Shown: positions 1 to 7,988 of the stretch, piece by piece
How the letters are laid out: each line of letters begins with the position of its first letter
Position numbering within the stretch: the first letter of the stretch is position 1
Assembly (NCBI GenBank): GCA_902806095.1
Contig: CADCVF010000065.1
Location: 1 to 64,000 of the forward strand
Direction: 5' to 3'
DNA: 64,000 nucleotides
DNA from: an uncultured Rubrobacteraceae bacterium
GTDB lineage: Bacteria; Actinomycetota; Rubrobacteria; Rubrobacterales; Rubrobacteraceae
Program-made: the position numbers and the translations under genes
Notes under the pieces: generated by a model
Database searches by the model: none
The model's input: only the letters and a program-made list of their open reading frames with translations
Told to the model about the DNA's origin: nothing

Positions 1-1
1 G

Positions 2-2224
2 GCCGCGCTCTACGAGGAGCGTAAGGAGTTTGAGCTTGGCATCGCAGCGTTGAGCAGGGTGGTTGCCGAAGATGCTACCCACGAAGGGGCGCACGTGAGG
101 CTTATGCGCCTGTATGCCCTCTCGGGAAGACGAAGGGAGGCCCTAGGGCACTACGAGCGGCTTATGGGAGTCCTCTATAAGGAGTTCGGGAGAGAGCCTG
201 AGGCGTCCACCACGCGTCTGCAGCAGGAGATCTGGGCTGGGACCTTCCCGCCGGCCGATTTGCCCGTTACTGGCATCCCGCCGCAAGAAGGAGAGGCTCT
301 TTCCCCTGCGCAAGGCGCCAGGAGGCACAACCTGCCCCCGGAGCGCACCAGCTTCATAGGGCGCGAGCGCGAGGCGCTTGAGGTAAAGCGGCTGTTGGCC
401 ATGACGAGGCTGCTTACCCTCACGGGGGCGGGAGGCTGCGGAAAGACGCGCCTGGCGCTCAAGGTGACCAGGGAGCTGGTGGGCGCCTACCCGGAAGGGC
501 CGTGGCTGGTAGATCTCGCCCCGCTCCCTGAAGCAGAACTGGTACCGCAGGCGGTAGCCCACGCTTTGGGGGTGCCCGAGCAGCCCGCCCGCCCGCTCCT
601 CGAGACGCTAGGGGACGCCTTGCGCTCGAGGAAGATGCTCCTTGTGGTGGACAACTGCGAGCACCTCGTGGAGGCCGTGGTCGGCCTGGTGGACGCCCTC
701 CTCGATTCCTGCCCGGGCTTGCGGGTGCTTGCGACCAGCCGGCAGCCGCTCAACACCGCGGGCGAGATGAACTGGGTGGTGCCCTCCCTTACGGTGCCCG
801 ATTCCCGCCAAGAAGAAGCGTACACGTCCCAGGAGCTGGAGGGTTACGAGTCGGTTCGGCTGTTCGTGGAAAGGGCCAGCCGGCGCGATCCCTCCTTCGA
901 GTTGACCTTCCGTAACGGGCAGGCGGTGGCGCAGGTATGTAGACGCTTGGAGGGCATCCCGCTAGCCATCGAGCTGGCCGCCGGGCGGTTGGAGGTGCTC
1001 TCGGCAGAGCAGCTCGCCTCGAGACTCGAAGATTTCCTCAAGCTCCTCACCGACGGCCGGACGGCCGACCCCCGCCACCGGACCCTGCGGGCCACGCTGG
1101 AGTGGAGCTACGAGCTGCTTGGTAAGGTCGAGCAGGCGCTGTTCCGTCGGCTTTCGGTGTTCGCCGGGGGATGGACTCTCGAGGCAGCAGAAGAGGTGTG
1201 CTCGGGCGACGGCGTTGATCAAGACGACGTGTTGGAGTTGCTCTCTGGGCTCGTGAACAAGTCGCTGGTGGTGGTCGAGGCTTCGCCGGGGGAGGAGGGG
1301 GTGCCGCGCTTCAGGATGCTGGAGCCCGTGCGCCAGTACAGCCAGGAACGCCTGCAGGAGAGCGGGAAGGTGGAGCGGGTCCGGGAGCGCCACGCCGGGT
1401 ACTACCTGGCGCTTGCGCAAGAGGCTGAGCCCGAGCTTGAGGGAGCGGATCAGACACGGTGGATGGACCGACTTGAGTCCGAGCACGACAACCTGCGGGC
1501 CGCCCTTTCGTGGGCGCTCGAAGGTAGGCAAGCCGAGCTCGGTCTTCGGCTTGCGGGGGCGCTGCGGTTATTCTGGGTGATGCGCAGCCACTATAGTGAG
1601 GGCAGACGCTGGTACGAAGAGGGTTTGAAGAGGGGAGACTCGGCCCCACAGCAGGTGCGGGCGAACACTTTGTTCGGGGCGGGGTTCTTCACGGCCGTGC
1701 TGGGCGATCTTGAGCTGGCGATAGAGCGCCTCGAAGATGCTTTGGCCCTCTACAGGCAAGTCGGAGACAAGCGGGGTGCGGCGAACTGCCTCCGTTCCTT
1801 GGGACACACTTTTTTTGAGCTAGGAGATTGGGAGAGGGCAGAGGCGTTGCACGAAGAGGGCCTGCCGCTGATCCGAGAGTCCGGAAGTATACGGGATACT
1901 GCCACCGCGCTGAGCTACCTCGCATACATGGCAGCGTGCCGGGGCGATCTGGAGCGGGCAAGAGCCCTTGGTGAGGAGAGCCTTGCCATAGCGAGGAAGG
2001 GCGGAGATACTTCCGCGGCCGCCTTTGCGAGCCAATATCTCGCGGTAACGGCGATGCTCGGCGGAGACTACGAGCGCGCCCAGACGCTCTTTGAGGCGAC
2101 TCTGGAAACGACCCGGTCCACCGGAAACCGGAAGGGGCAGGTCCAATCACTCAACAACCTTGGGCTTGTGGCGCTGTGCCGGGGGACTACGCACGGGCGG
2201 CGAAGCTCTCCTCGCAGAGCCTGA
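2..2224 (+). CDS. BTAD/NB-ARC ATPase/TPR LuxR-family regulator, N-terminal portion (5' end outside window; frame ends at a probable frameshift)
   Basis: Frame is open from base 2 (AALYEERKEFELGIAAL..., BTAD-like); P-loop TGAGGCGKTRLAL; LVVDNCEHL; TPR repeats. Continues in another frame at 2176..2763. Confidence 0.85.
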   Translation, partial: AALYEERKEFELGIAALSRVVAEDATHEGAHVRLMRLYALSGRRREALGHYERLMGVLYKEFGREPEASTTRLQQEIWAGTFPPADLPVTGIPPQEGEALSPAQGARRHNLPPERTSFIGREREALEVKRLLAMTRLLTLTGAGGCGKTRLALKVTRELVGAYPEGPWLVDLAPLPEAELVPQAVAHALGVPEQPARPLLETLGDALRSRKMLLVVDNCEHLVEAVVGLVDALLDSCPGLRVLATSRQPLNTAGEMNWVVPSLTVPDSRQEEAYTSQELEGYESVRLFVERASRRDPSFELTFRNGQAVAQVCRRLEGIPLAIELAAGRLEVLSAEQLASRLEDFLKLLTDGRTADPRHRTLRATLEWSYELLGKVEQALFRRLSVFAGGWTLEAAEEVCSGDGVDQDDVLELLSGLVNKSLVVVEASPGEEGVPRFRMLEPVRQYSQERLQESGKVERVRERHAGYYLALAQEAEPELEGADQTRWMDRLESEHDNLRAALSWALEGRQAELGLRLAGALRLFWVMRSHYSEGRRWYEEGLKRGDSAPQQVRANTLFGAGFFTAVLGDLELAIERLEDALALYRQVGDKRGAANCLRSLGHTFFELGDWERAEALHEEGLPLIRESGSIRDTATALSYLAYMAACRGDLERARALGEESLAIARKGGDTSAAAFASQYLAVTAMLGGDYERAQTLFEATLETTRSTGNRKGQVQSLNNLGLVALCRGTTHGRRSSPRRA

Positions 2225-2763
2225 GGCTAAGCGAGGAGAGCTTGGATCACCAAGTGCTTACCTGGGCCTTGGACGCTCTGGCCGCAGCATGCGGCCAGCA
2301 GGGATACGTTGGCAAGGCGGCACGGCTGTGGGGTGCTGCGGAGGTTCTGCGCGAGGCCTCAGGCTTTTCCCAGCCACCCGACGACAAGAGAGTGTTAGAA
2401 CCCTTCTTGGAGGCCGCCCGCTCTTGGCTTGACGAGGCGGCCTTCCAAGCCGCCTGGGAGGAAGGGCGCGCAATGACAGAGGAGCAGGCCGTCGAGTATG
2501 CCCTCTCGGAAGAAGAGGAGCAGGATGCTCCCACGCTCGTCGCTGTGCCCGAGCAGCAGCCACCACACCACGAACCGACCGAAAGGCTAACCGCCCGCGA
2601 GCAAGAGGTTGCGCTTCTCGTCGCCCGAGGGCTGACCAACCGCCGGATAGCTCAAGAGCTCTCGATCTCCGGGCGTACCGTCGAAAACCACATCGGCAAG
2701 ATCTTCAAGAAGCTTGGGTTCTCTTCACGATCCCGGATCGCCGCCTGGGTAGCACAAAGATAG
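2176..2763 (+). CDS. C-terminal TPR plus LuxR HTH portion of the same regulator, displaced by a frameshift
   Basis: DYARAAKLSSQSLRLSEES continues the TPR array; LTAREQEVALLVARGLTNRRIAQELSISGRTVENHIGKIFKKLG is a LuxR HTH. Confidence 0.8.
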   Translation: MPGDYARAAKLSSQSLRLSEESLDHQVLTWALDALAAACGQQGYVGKAARLWGAAEVLREASGFSQPPDDKRVLEPFLEAARSWLDEAAFQAAWEEGRAMTEEQAVEYALSEEEEQDAPTLVAVPEQQPPHHEPTERLTAREQEVALLVARGLTNRRIAQELSISGRTVENHIGKIFKKLGFSSRSRIAAWVAQR

Positions 2764-2848
2764 CCTTCCCCTAGGAGATGAGGCAGGGTTCTAGCTCCGA
2801 GGTTCGCTGGGGACCTAGCGAGCCGTTTTTGTCCGAATGTGATCAAAG

Positions 2849-2866
2849 ATAGGTGGAAACACCTAT
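2849..2866. promoter_or_regulatory. Perfect hairpin ATAGGTG-GAAA-CACCTAT
   Basis: 7-bp perfect arms with GAAA tetraloop in the LuxR/S8 intergenic region. Confidence 0.5.
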
Positions 2867-2925
2867 GCTTTCGGGTCCTCCAGCTAAGTGCCAGCTAAGT
2901 GGACGCTTCTATAGTGCTTTAGGAA

Positions 2926-2944
2926 GCAACCCACCGGGGGTTGC
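2926..2944 (+). promoter_or_regulatory. Leader hairpin GCAACCC-ACCGG-GGGTTGC just upstream of the S8 protease RBS
   Basis: 7-bp perfect inverted repeat; GAGGAGGT follows, then ATG at 2967. Confidence 0.45.
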
Positions 2945-2966
2945 ACGAACGAGGAGGTAGCACGTT

Positions 2967-4994
2967 ATGAAGCGTATACTCTTGACGCTGGCGCTAGCAC
3001 TCATGGTGGGGGTGCTGCTATCAGCCTCGGGGGCAGCCGTGGGCCAGCAAGGGCAGGCTCCCCCCTCGCAAGGCCCGGAGTCCTCAGCAGAGCCGTGGAG
3101 CGCGTCCAAGCCAGACCAGAGCTCGGAAAGGAAATCAGTGCCCGCAGAGCGGGTCGTTGGTTTCAATGAAGGTGTGACCAACAGCACCCAGGGCCTCGAG
3201 CAGGCCGCACAAGCCTCTGGAGGGCGTGTGGTTGAACGCCTCGACGACCCTAAGAACCGTGCCGTGCTGCTGAAGTTCCCCACCGAGCAAGCGGCGCAGG
3301 CTGCCGCAGACGGGCTTGCCAAGCGCCCTGATGTGCAGTACGTAGAGCGCAACGGCATCGTGGAGGGGCATGAGGTCTCCTCCTTCGACCCGTCAGTGCC
3401 CTTGCAGTGGCACCACACCGTCATCCGTAAGACGGCTGCCCTTGGCACTCTTGCTTCAGCGCCACCCACCATAGCGGTGGTGGATAGTGGAGTTGACTAC
3501 AACCACCCAGATCTCTCAGGGAAGGTCATCAAGGGACCCGACTACGTAAACAACGACTTCGACCCCATGGACGACGTAGGGCACGGAACGCACGTGGCGG
3601 GCATAGCGGCGGCTACGACGGACAACGGGCAGGCCGGGGAGGGCGTCTCTCCTGATTCCAAGATACTCGCTATCAAGGTCCTCAACTCCAGCAACTTCGG
3701 CACTGACTTTGACTTGGCCCACGGTTTGGCTTACGCGCGCCGCGCGAACACTACCCCGGCGACACAGGTTATCAATGCGAGCCTAGGCGGCTACGCTGGC
3801 CCCGCAACCCCAAGGGGACAGGTGATCGCAGAGGAGGTGGCCGCCATCAAGGCCGCCGGCAAGATCCTGGTTGCTTCTGCTGGCAACTCCAACACCAGCG
3901 TCACCCCATCTTACCCGGGCTCAGATCCCAACACCGCCCTCAGGGTAACTGCCACCCAGGAGAACGACTGCCGGGCCCACTTCTCGAACTTCAGCCCGGC
4001 CTCCAACCCGACGTTCTATAACATAGCCGCCCCAGGCGACGACATTTTCTCCCTCGACCGCAATAACGGCGCCCGCTACGCAAGTGGCACCTCCATGGCG
4101 GCGCCTATGGTGGCCGGAGCTGCAGCCTTAGTGTGGGGTAAGACTCCGAGCCTCACCACGGACCAGGTCGTAAATACGCTGGTTAGCACCGGAGCGACCA
4201 CAAGTTGCGGTTTCGCTGCCTCCACACCTCGTCTGGACGTGAGGAAGGCGCTCCTTGGCACCTCCGAGACCGCCATCGTCGGCCAGCTGCTCGACCCCGC
4301 AACGGGCAATACAGCTGCCGCTACGGAACCCATTGCTAAGCTCTTCTCGGGAACCACCCTGCTCAAGTCCGACCTCGCCAACCCGGGGGGCGGTTTCTAC
4401 GAGATGACGGGGCTAACGGCAGGCACCGCCAGGACACTCAAGGTCACTGGTGGGACCGGCTACGTGAGCGCGACGCTGAGGAAGCCCATCAGCATCACCT
4501 CCGGGGCGGTGGCAGGGCCGTCCACCGACGCGCTGCCCCAGGCAAGGCCCACCGGGAACGCCACCGTCACCATAGACTGGAAGACCTTCCATCCCATAAA
4601 CGATACCCCAGGCTGCGTGGACACCTGCAACGGTTGGGAGTTCAACCTTGCGCTGAAGCAATCAGACGGCAACAATGTCTTCGCTCCCCGCGACTCCTGG
4701 GCCGACGGCGATCCAGTGGAAACGGTGGTCTTAGGAAGTGAAGCGGCCAACGGCACCTACAAGGTCATAGCCAACAAGTGGCCGGACCCGGCCGGAACCC
4801 AGTGGAATCCCTCCTGGAACGGTTCGCAAGCTTCAGTGCAAATGTACAACGGCGCGGCGTCGCTAGGCGGGGGCTTGAAGGCGGTGCCATCCACGTGCGG
4901 CACCAATCAGTTCTGGTACGTGGGTGACCTCACTAAGAGCGGAACCTCCTACACCTGGACGAACAAGAACCTCTGCACCAACACCGAGCCGTAG
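2967..4994 (+). CDS. Secreted subtilisin-like S8 serine protease with I9-type propeptide and C-terminal extension
   Basis: Signal peptide; catalytic motifs VVDSGVDYNHPDL, GHGTHVAGIAA, SGTSMAAPMVAGAAAL. Confidence 0.93.
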   Translation: MKRILLTLALALMVGVLLSASGAAVGQQGQAPPSQGPESSAEPWSASKPDQSSERKSVPAERVVGFNEGVTNSTQGLEQAAQASGGRVVERLDDPKNRAVLLKFPTEQAAQAAADGLAKRPDVQYVERNGIVEGHEVSSFDPSVPLQWHHTVIRKTAALGTLASAPPTIAVVDSGVDYNHPDLSGKVIKGPDYVNNDFDPMDDVGHGTHVAGIAAATTDNGQAGEGVSPDSKILAIKVLNSSNFGTDFDLAHGLAYARRANTTPATQVINASLGGYAGPATPRGQVIAEEVAAIKAAGKILVASAGNSNTSVTPSYPGSDPNTALRVTATQENDCRAHFSNFSPASNPTFYNIAAPGDDIFSLDRNNGARYASGTSMAAPMVAGAAALVWGKTPSLTTDQVVNTLVSTGATTSCGFAASTPRLDVRKALLGTSETAIVGQLLDPATGNTAAATEPIAKLFSGTTLLKSDLANPGGGFYEMTGLTAGTARTLKVTGGTGYVSATLRKPISITSGAVAGPSTDALPQARPTGNATVTIDWKTFHPINDTPGCVDTCNGWEFNLALKQSDGNNVFAPRDSWADGDPVETVVLGSEAANGTYKVIANKWPDPAGTQWNPSWNGSQASVQMYNGAASLGGGLKAVPSTCGTNQFWYVGDLTKSGTSYTWTNKNLCTNTEP

Positions 4995-5006
4995 GGCAAG
5001 ACTAGT

Positions 5007-5044
5007 CGGGGGGCTCCTTCTCAAGGGGGCCTCCCGCTTCTTCT
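5007..5044 (+). terminator. Probable intrinsic terminator of the S8 protease gene
   Basis: CGGGGGGCTCC/GGGGCCTCCCG stem (with G-T wobbles) followed by a T-rich CTTCTTCT tract. Confidence 0.5.
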
Positions 5045-5330
5045 CTATGCACCCAACCTCGTAGAAGTATGGAATTCTCGCAAGCCTCCACAAATCTCAG
5101 CCGCTTCTCAGCCGATTCTCACCCTGCTCTCATATAGCGCTGCTACATATATTATTAACAAGAGCTCGACCGGATAGGGAAGGGGACCACATGGGCGCCG
5201 GTACAGAGTGAATCGAGATGAGCACACCCAGGAGCGGCTAGCATACCACTTTACTCTCCGATCCCACCTACACAGGAGAAGAAGTATATGAGGTCAGTGG
5301 GACGAGTCCGACTCAAGCAGATGCAGGAGC

Positions 5331-5448
5331 GGCCTCACCGTCTCGGGAGCTATCGAAACCAAGGTGGGCGATACGTTGCGAATTGGGGAGGCGACCGTGC
5401 ACCTCAGCCAACCGCTCATGCCTTGCGCCAAGGTGGCAGGGTGGAGAT
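5331..5448 (+). pseudogene. MOSC-domain remnant
   Basis: GLTVSGAIETKVGDTLRIGEATVHLSQPLMPCAKVAGW resembles the MOSC core (NLTVSG...VGD.LRIGEA...VSQPR.PC.K); no complete gene around it. Confidence 0.4.
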
Positions 5449-5611
5449 CTCGATCGCGGAACTTAGCATCGTCTCACATGAGACGATCAAGAAGGTGGGC
5501 GAGCAGGTGCCCGATTCGGAGATCTCGAGGCTGGAGTATAGAAAGCTAGTGGGCCAGTACTCGATTCTCGTCGTGATCGCCGGTATCGTCTCGTGGCTCA
5601 TCGCAGCATAG
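5441..5611 (+). CDS. Small putative membrane protein with C-terminal TM segment
   Basis: VEISIAELSIVSHETIKKVGEQVPDSEISRLEYRKLVGQYSILVVIAGIVSWLIAA; plausible composition, no recognised family; a longer frame opens at 5288. Confidence 0.3.
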   Translation: MEISIAELSIVSHETIKKVGEQVPDSEISRLEYRKLVGQYSILVVIAGIVSWLIAA

Positions 5612-5762
5612 GGTAGGTTTTCGCAAAGCCGCATTCGGCCTTGCACACAAACTCCATGCCCAAAGGCTTCTGCACAAAAAGGGTCTTGACACTTCTACGC
5701 CGAGCGTGATATTTGGCTATACTTTGATTGGGTAGTAGGGGGCAACAGGAAGGACGCGGCTC

Positions 5763-5996
5763 ATGTCGAGGCGTTATAAGGTGCTCATCGAGCAGGACGA
5801 AACCGGTGTGTACATCGCCACCGCGTCCGCGCTGCCTGGTGTAGTAGAGCAGGGAGATACCGTAGACGAGGCTTTCGAGAACATGGGAGCGGCCATGCGC
5901 TTTACCCTCGACTCTATGCTTGAGGAAGGTGAAGAGCTTCCCCCTTCGGACGCGCCCCACTCTGTAGAGGTTCGCGACATAGAGCTAGTCGTCTAG
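5763..5996 (+). CDS. hicB: HicB-like antitoxin
   Basis: YKVLIEQDETGVYIATASALPGVVEQGDTVDEAFENM...; followed immediately by a HicA-like frame. Confidence 0.8.
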   Translation: MSRRYKVLIEQDETGVYIATASALPGVVEQGDTVDEAFENMGAAMRFTLDSMLEEGEELPPSDAPHSVEVRDIELVV

Positions 5997-6000
5997 TTTC

Positions 6001-6226
6001 TTGCCAGGGCTTCCCAGTTGCACGGGCAGGGAAGCCGTCAGAGCTTTCGAACGACTTGGGTACAGAACTGTTCGCCAAAATGGTTCGCACGTCCGCATGA
6101 AGTGTTCGGGACGTACCTCGCTCACCGTGCCTGTGCATCACGGCAAGGATCTTGCTCCCGGCACCTTGCGCGGGGCTCATCAGTAGGTCGGGGTTTAGTG
6201 TTGAGGAGCTCGTGGCTGCATTGTAA
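6001..6226 (+). pseudogene. hicA: HicA-like mRNA interferase, frameshifted near its 3' end
   Basis: TGREAVRAFERLGYRTVRQNGSHVRMKCSGRTSLTVPVHHGKDLAPGTLRG, then LISRSGFSVEELVAAL* one frame over; one extra G in GGGG at 6172-6175. Confidence 0.75.
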
Positions 6227-6249
6227 GGGGTGCTTCCGGTGCCGAGCCT

Positions 6250-6647
6250 GGTTCGAGGTAGAGCACGACAACCTGAGCGCTGCCCTCTCGTGGTCGCTCG
6301 AAGCTGGGGACTCAGGATCGGCGCTGCGGATCGGGGGCGCCCTGTGGCAGTTCTGGGGCGTTCGGGGCCACTTTAGCGAAGGCCGGCGCTGGCTGAGCAC
6401 AAGCTTATCCAGGGCAGAGGCTGCTCCCTCTAGCCTCAAAGCCACGGCGTTGCTAGCCCTGGGGGATCTGGCACGGAGGCAGGGCGACTACTCAAGAGTG
6501 GCGGAGGACCTCTGAGCGAGCCTGGCGCTGTATCGGCAAGAGCTCTCGATCTCCGGGCGCACCGTCGAAAACCACATCGGCAAGATCCTCAAGAAGCTTG
6601 GATTCTCTTCATGATCCCAGATCGCCGCCTGGGTAGTACAAAGATAG
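6250..6647 (+). pseudogene. Decayed LuxR/TPR regulator: TPR fragment joined to HTH fragment, with nonsense codon
   Basis: VEHDNLSAALSWSLEAG...GHFSEGRRW, then QELSISGRTVENHIGKILKKLGFSS*SQIAAWVVQR*; 6537-6647 nearly matches 2653-2763. Confidence 0.75.
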
Positions 6648-6726
6648 CGCTCTCCTAGGAGGTTATCCGAGTCCGTTCGAACGAGCGCGCGTTCGGGATA
6701 CGGGCACACAAAGCCCTCCCGCAAGC

Positions 6727-6752
6727 GTCATTCCCACGAAAGCGGGAATCCA
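6727..6752. repeat. Dispersed hairpin repeat (family 1), copy A
   Basis: GTCATTCCCACGAAAGCGGGAATCCA. Confidence 0.75.
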
Positions 6753-6795
6753 GTGTCAGCGGTAGTAAGCCCGTATGCGCTGGTTGGCTTCAAAG

Positions 6796-6867
6796 AGCTG
6801 AAATGCTGACTTGCTGACCAGCTGAAGTGCTTGCAAAGGGGTGCACCCCTTTGCAACTTGCTCTAGA
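6796..6867. repeat. Family-2 repeat with 26-bp perfect palindrome TTGCAAAGGGGTGCACCCCTTTGCAA at 6831-6856
   Basis: GAGCTGAAATGCTGACTTGCTGACCAGCTGAAGTGC followed by the palindrome and AACTTGCTCTA; homologous to 15718-15770. Confidence 0.7.
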
Positions 6868-7064
6868 TGTCACCCCGGCGAGGGCCGAAGGCTCTCTCGC
6901 AGTTACTGAGGGTCACATCGTCGCGGTGTATGGTCTTCTCGCTTGCAACTCCGCTCCATAAGCTTTGCGGCAGTATTGTCCCACCCGGAGTGTGTGCTCT
7001 GCTGTCGGGCGCGGCTGCTGCTCACCCCTCGACCGGGGACGCCTGACGAACTGGCTGACCCGTC

Positions 7065-7970
7065 TCAAAGTGTGGGTTTCGCTGGCTGTGTCTTACCGTA
7101 GTAGTCCTTGATCTCGTAGGCGCGCTTCTCCAGTTTGAGCGCGTCCGCGCGGGCCTTCCCCAGCGCTTCCGGGCCGAGGCGCTCGTCTTTGACCAGGTCC
7201 AAGCCCTCTTTCTCCTCTTCTTCTGGTCCCCGCCAGCCCACTCGAATATCGCCAACGCCTGGTGCGTAGTACTTGAGCTGGTAGGCGCCTGGCTTGTTCC
7301 GCTCAAACTCCTCAATCACGAGAACGTCCTCGTAGCAATCCACGGGCACACAGGTCTTCTGGCCCACCTTGTATACCCTCCCCCGGTCGATCCAGTTTAT
7401 GGGGGGCGGAGCATATCCTTGGGCGTAGCCGGGGGTGCCAGGCCGCGGCTCTGCCCTCATGGCGATCCCCGCTGTCGCGCCTTTTGAGCCGGCTAGCCAA
7501 CCAGGAGCCTTGTCGAACTCACCCTCCTCGTACTCCTCGGGGTACTCACCCATGTGCCAGACGTTGCCGTCTTTGTCCTGGGCAAAGAAGCCGAGCTCCG
7601 ACTCCACCAGCTCGCCTTCGTTGTAGTCCCTCTCCCAGACGAGAATGCTATTGACGCCGTTTATCTCTTTGGTAAGGTCGGTAACGGTTGTCACCACGCG
7701 GCGGGTAATCCGCTCGCCATCGTCTATGGCGGAGCCCTCGAAGACGGAATGTGCCCCCGGCTCCAGAGGGAACCACAAGTTGTCTACCCTGGTCGAATTG
7801 TCGAAGTTGGTGCGGTCGAAGTCCTTCGCGCTCACAGTGCTCAAATGCCCAGAGTGGTTCTGGTCGGAGGCCTCGTCCGTGCCCGATCCCGACCTGGCTC
7901 CAGTGCAAGCCACCGCCGAGAGCACTACCAACAAAGAGCTAAAAGCGGCGGCGAAGTGTAGGTTGCGCAT
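7065..7970 (-). CDS. Secreted lipoprotein of unknown function
   Basis: Signal peptide with lipobox LSAVAC; last gene of the minus-strand RND operon. Confidence 0.75.
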   Translation of the reverse strand: MRNLHFAAAFSSLLVVLSAVACTGARSGSGTDEASDQNHSGHLSTVSAKDFDRTNFDNSTRVDNLWFPLEPGAHSVFEGSAIDDGERITRRVVTTVTDLTKEINGVNSILVWERDYNEGELVESELGFFAQDKDGNVWHMGEYPEEYEEGEFDKAPGWLAGSKGATAGIAMRAEPRPGTPGYAQGYAPPPINWIDRGRVYKVGQKTCVPVDCYEDVLVIEEFERNKPGAYQLKYYAPGVGDIRVGWRGPEEEEKEGLDLVKDERLGPEALGKARADALKLEKRAYEIKDYYGKTQPAKPTL

Positions 7971-7988
7971 TTCAGACCCTATGTACGC

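Noticed and set aside
5686-5723. TTGACA ... TATACT as the hicB promoter
   Set aside because: Spacing of 26 nt is too long; an alternative GATATT at 16 nt is only a weak match.
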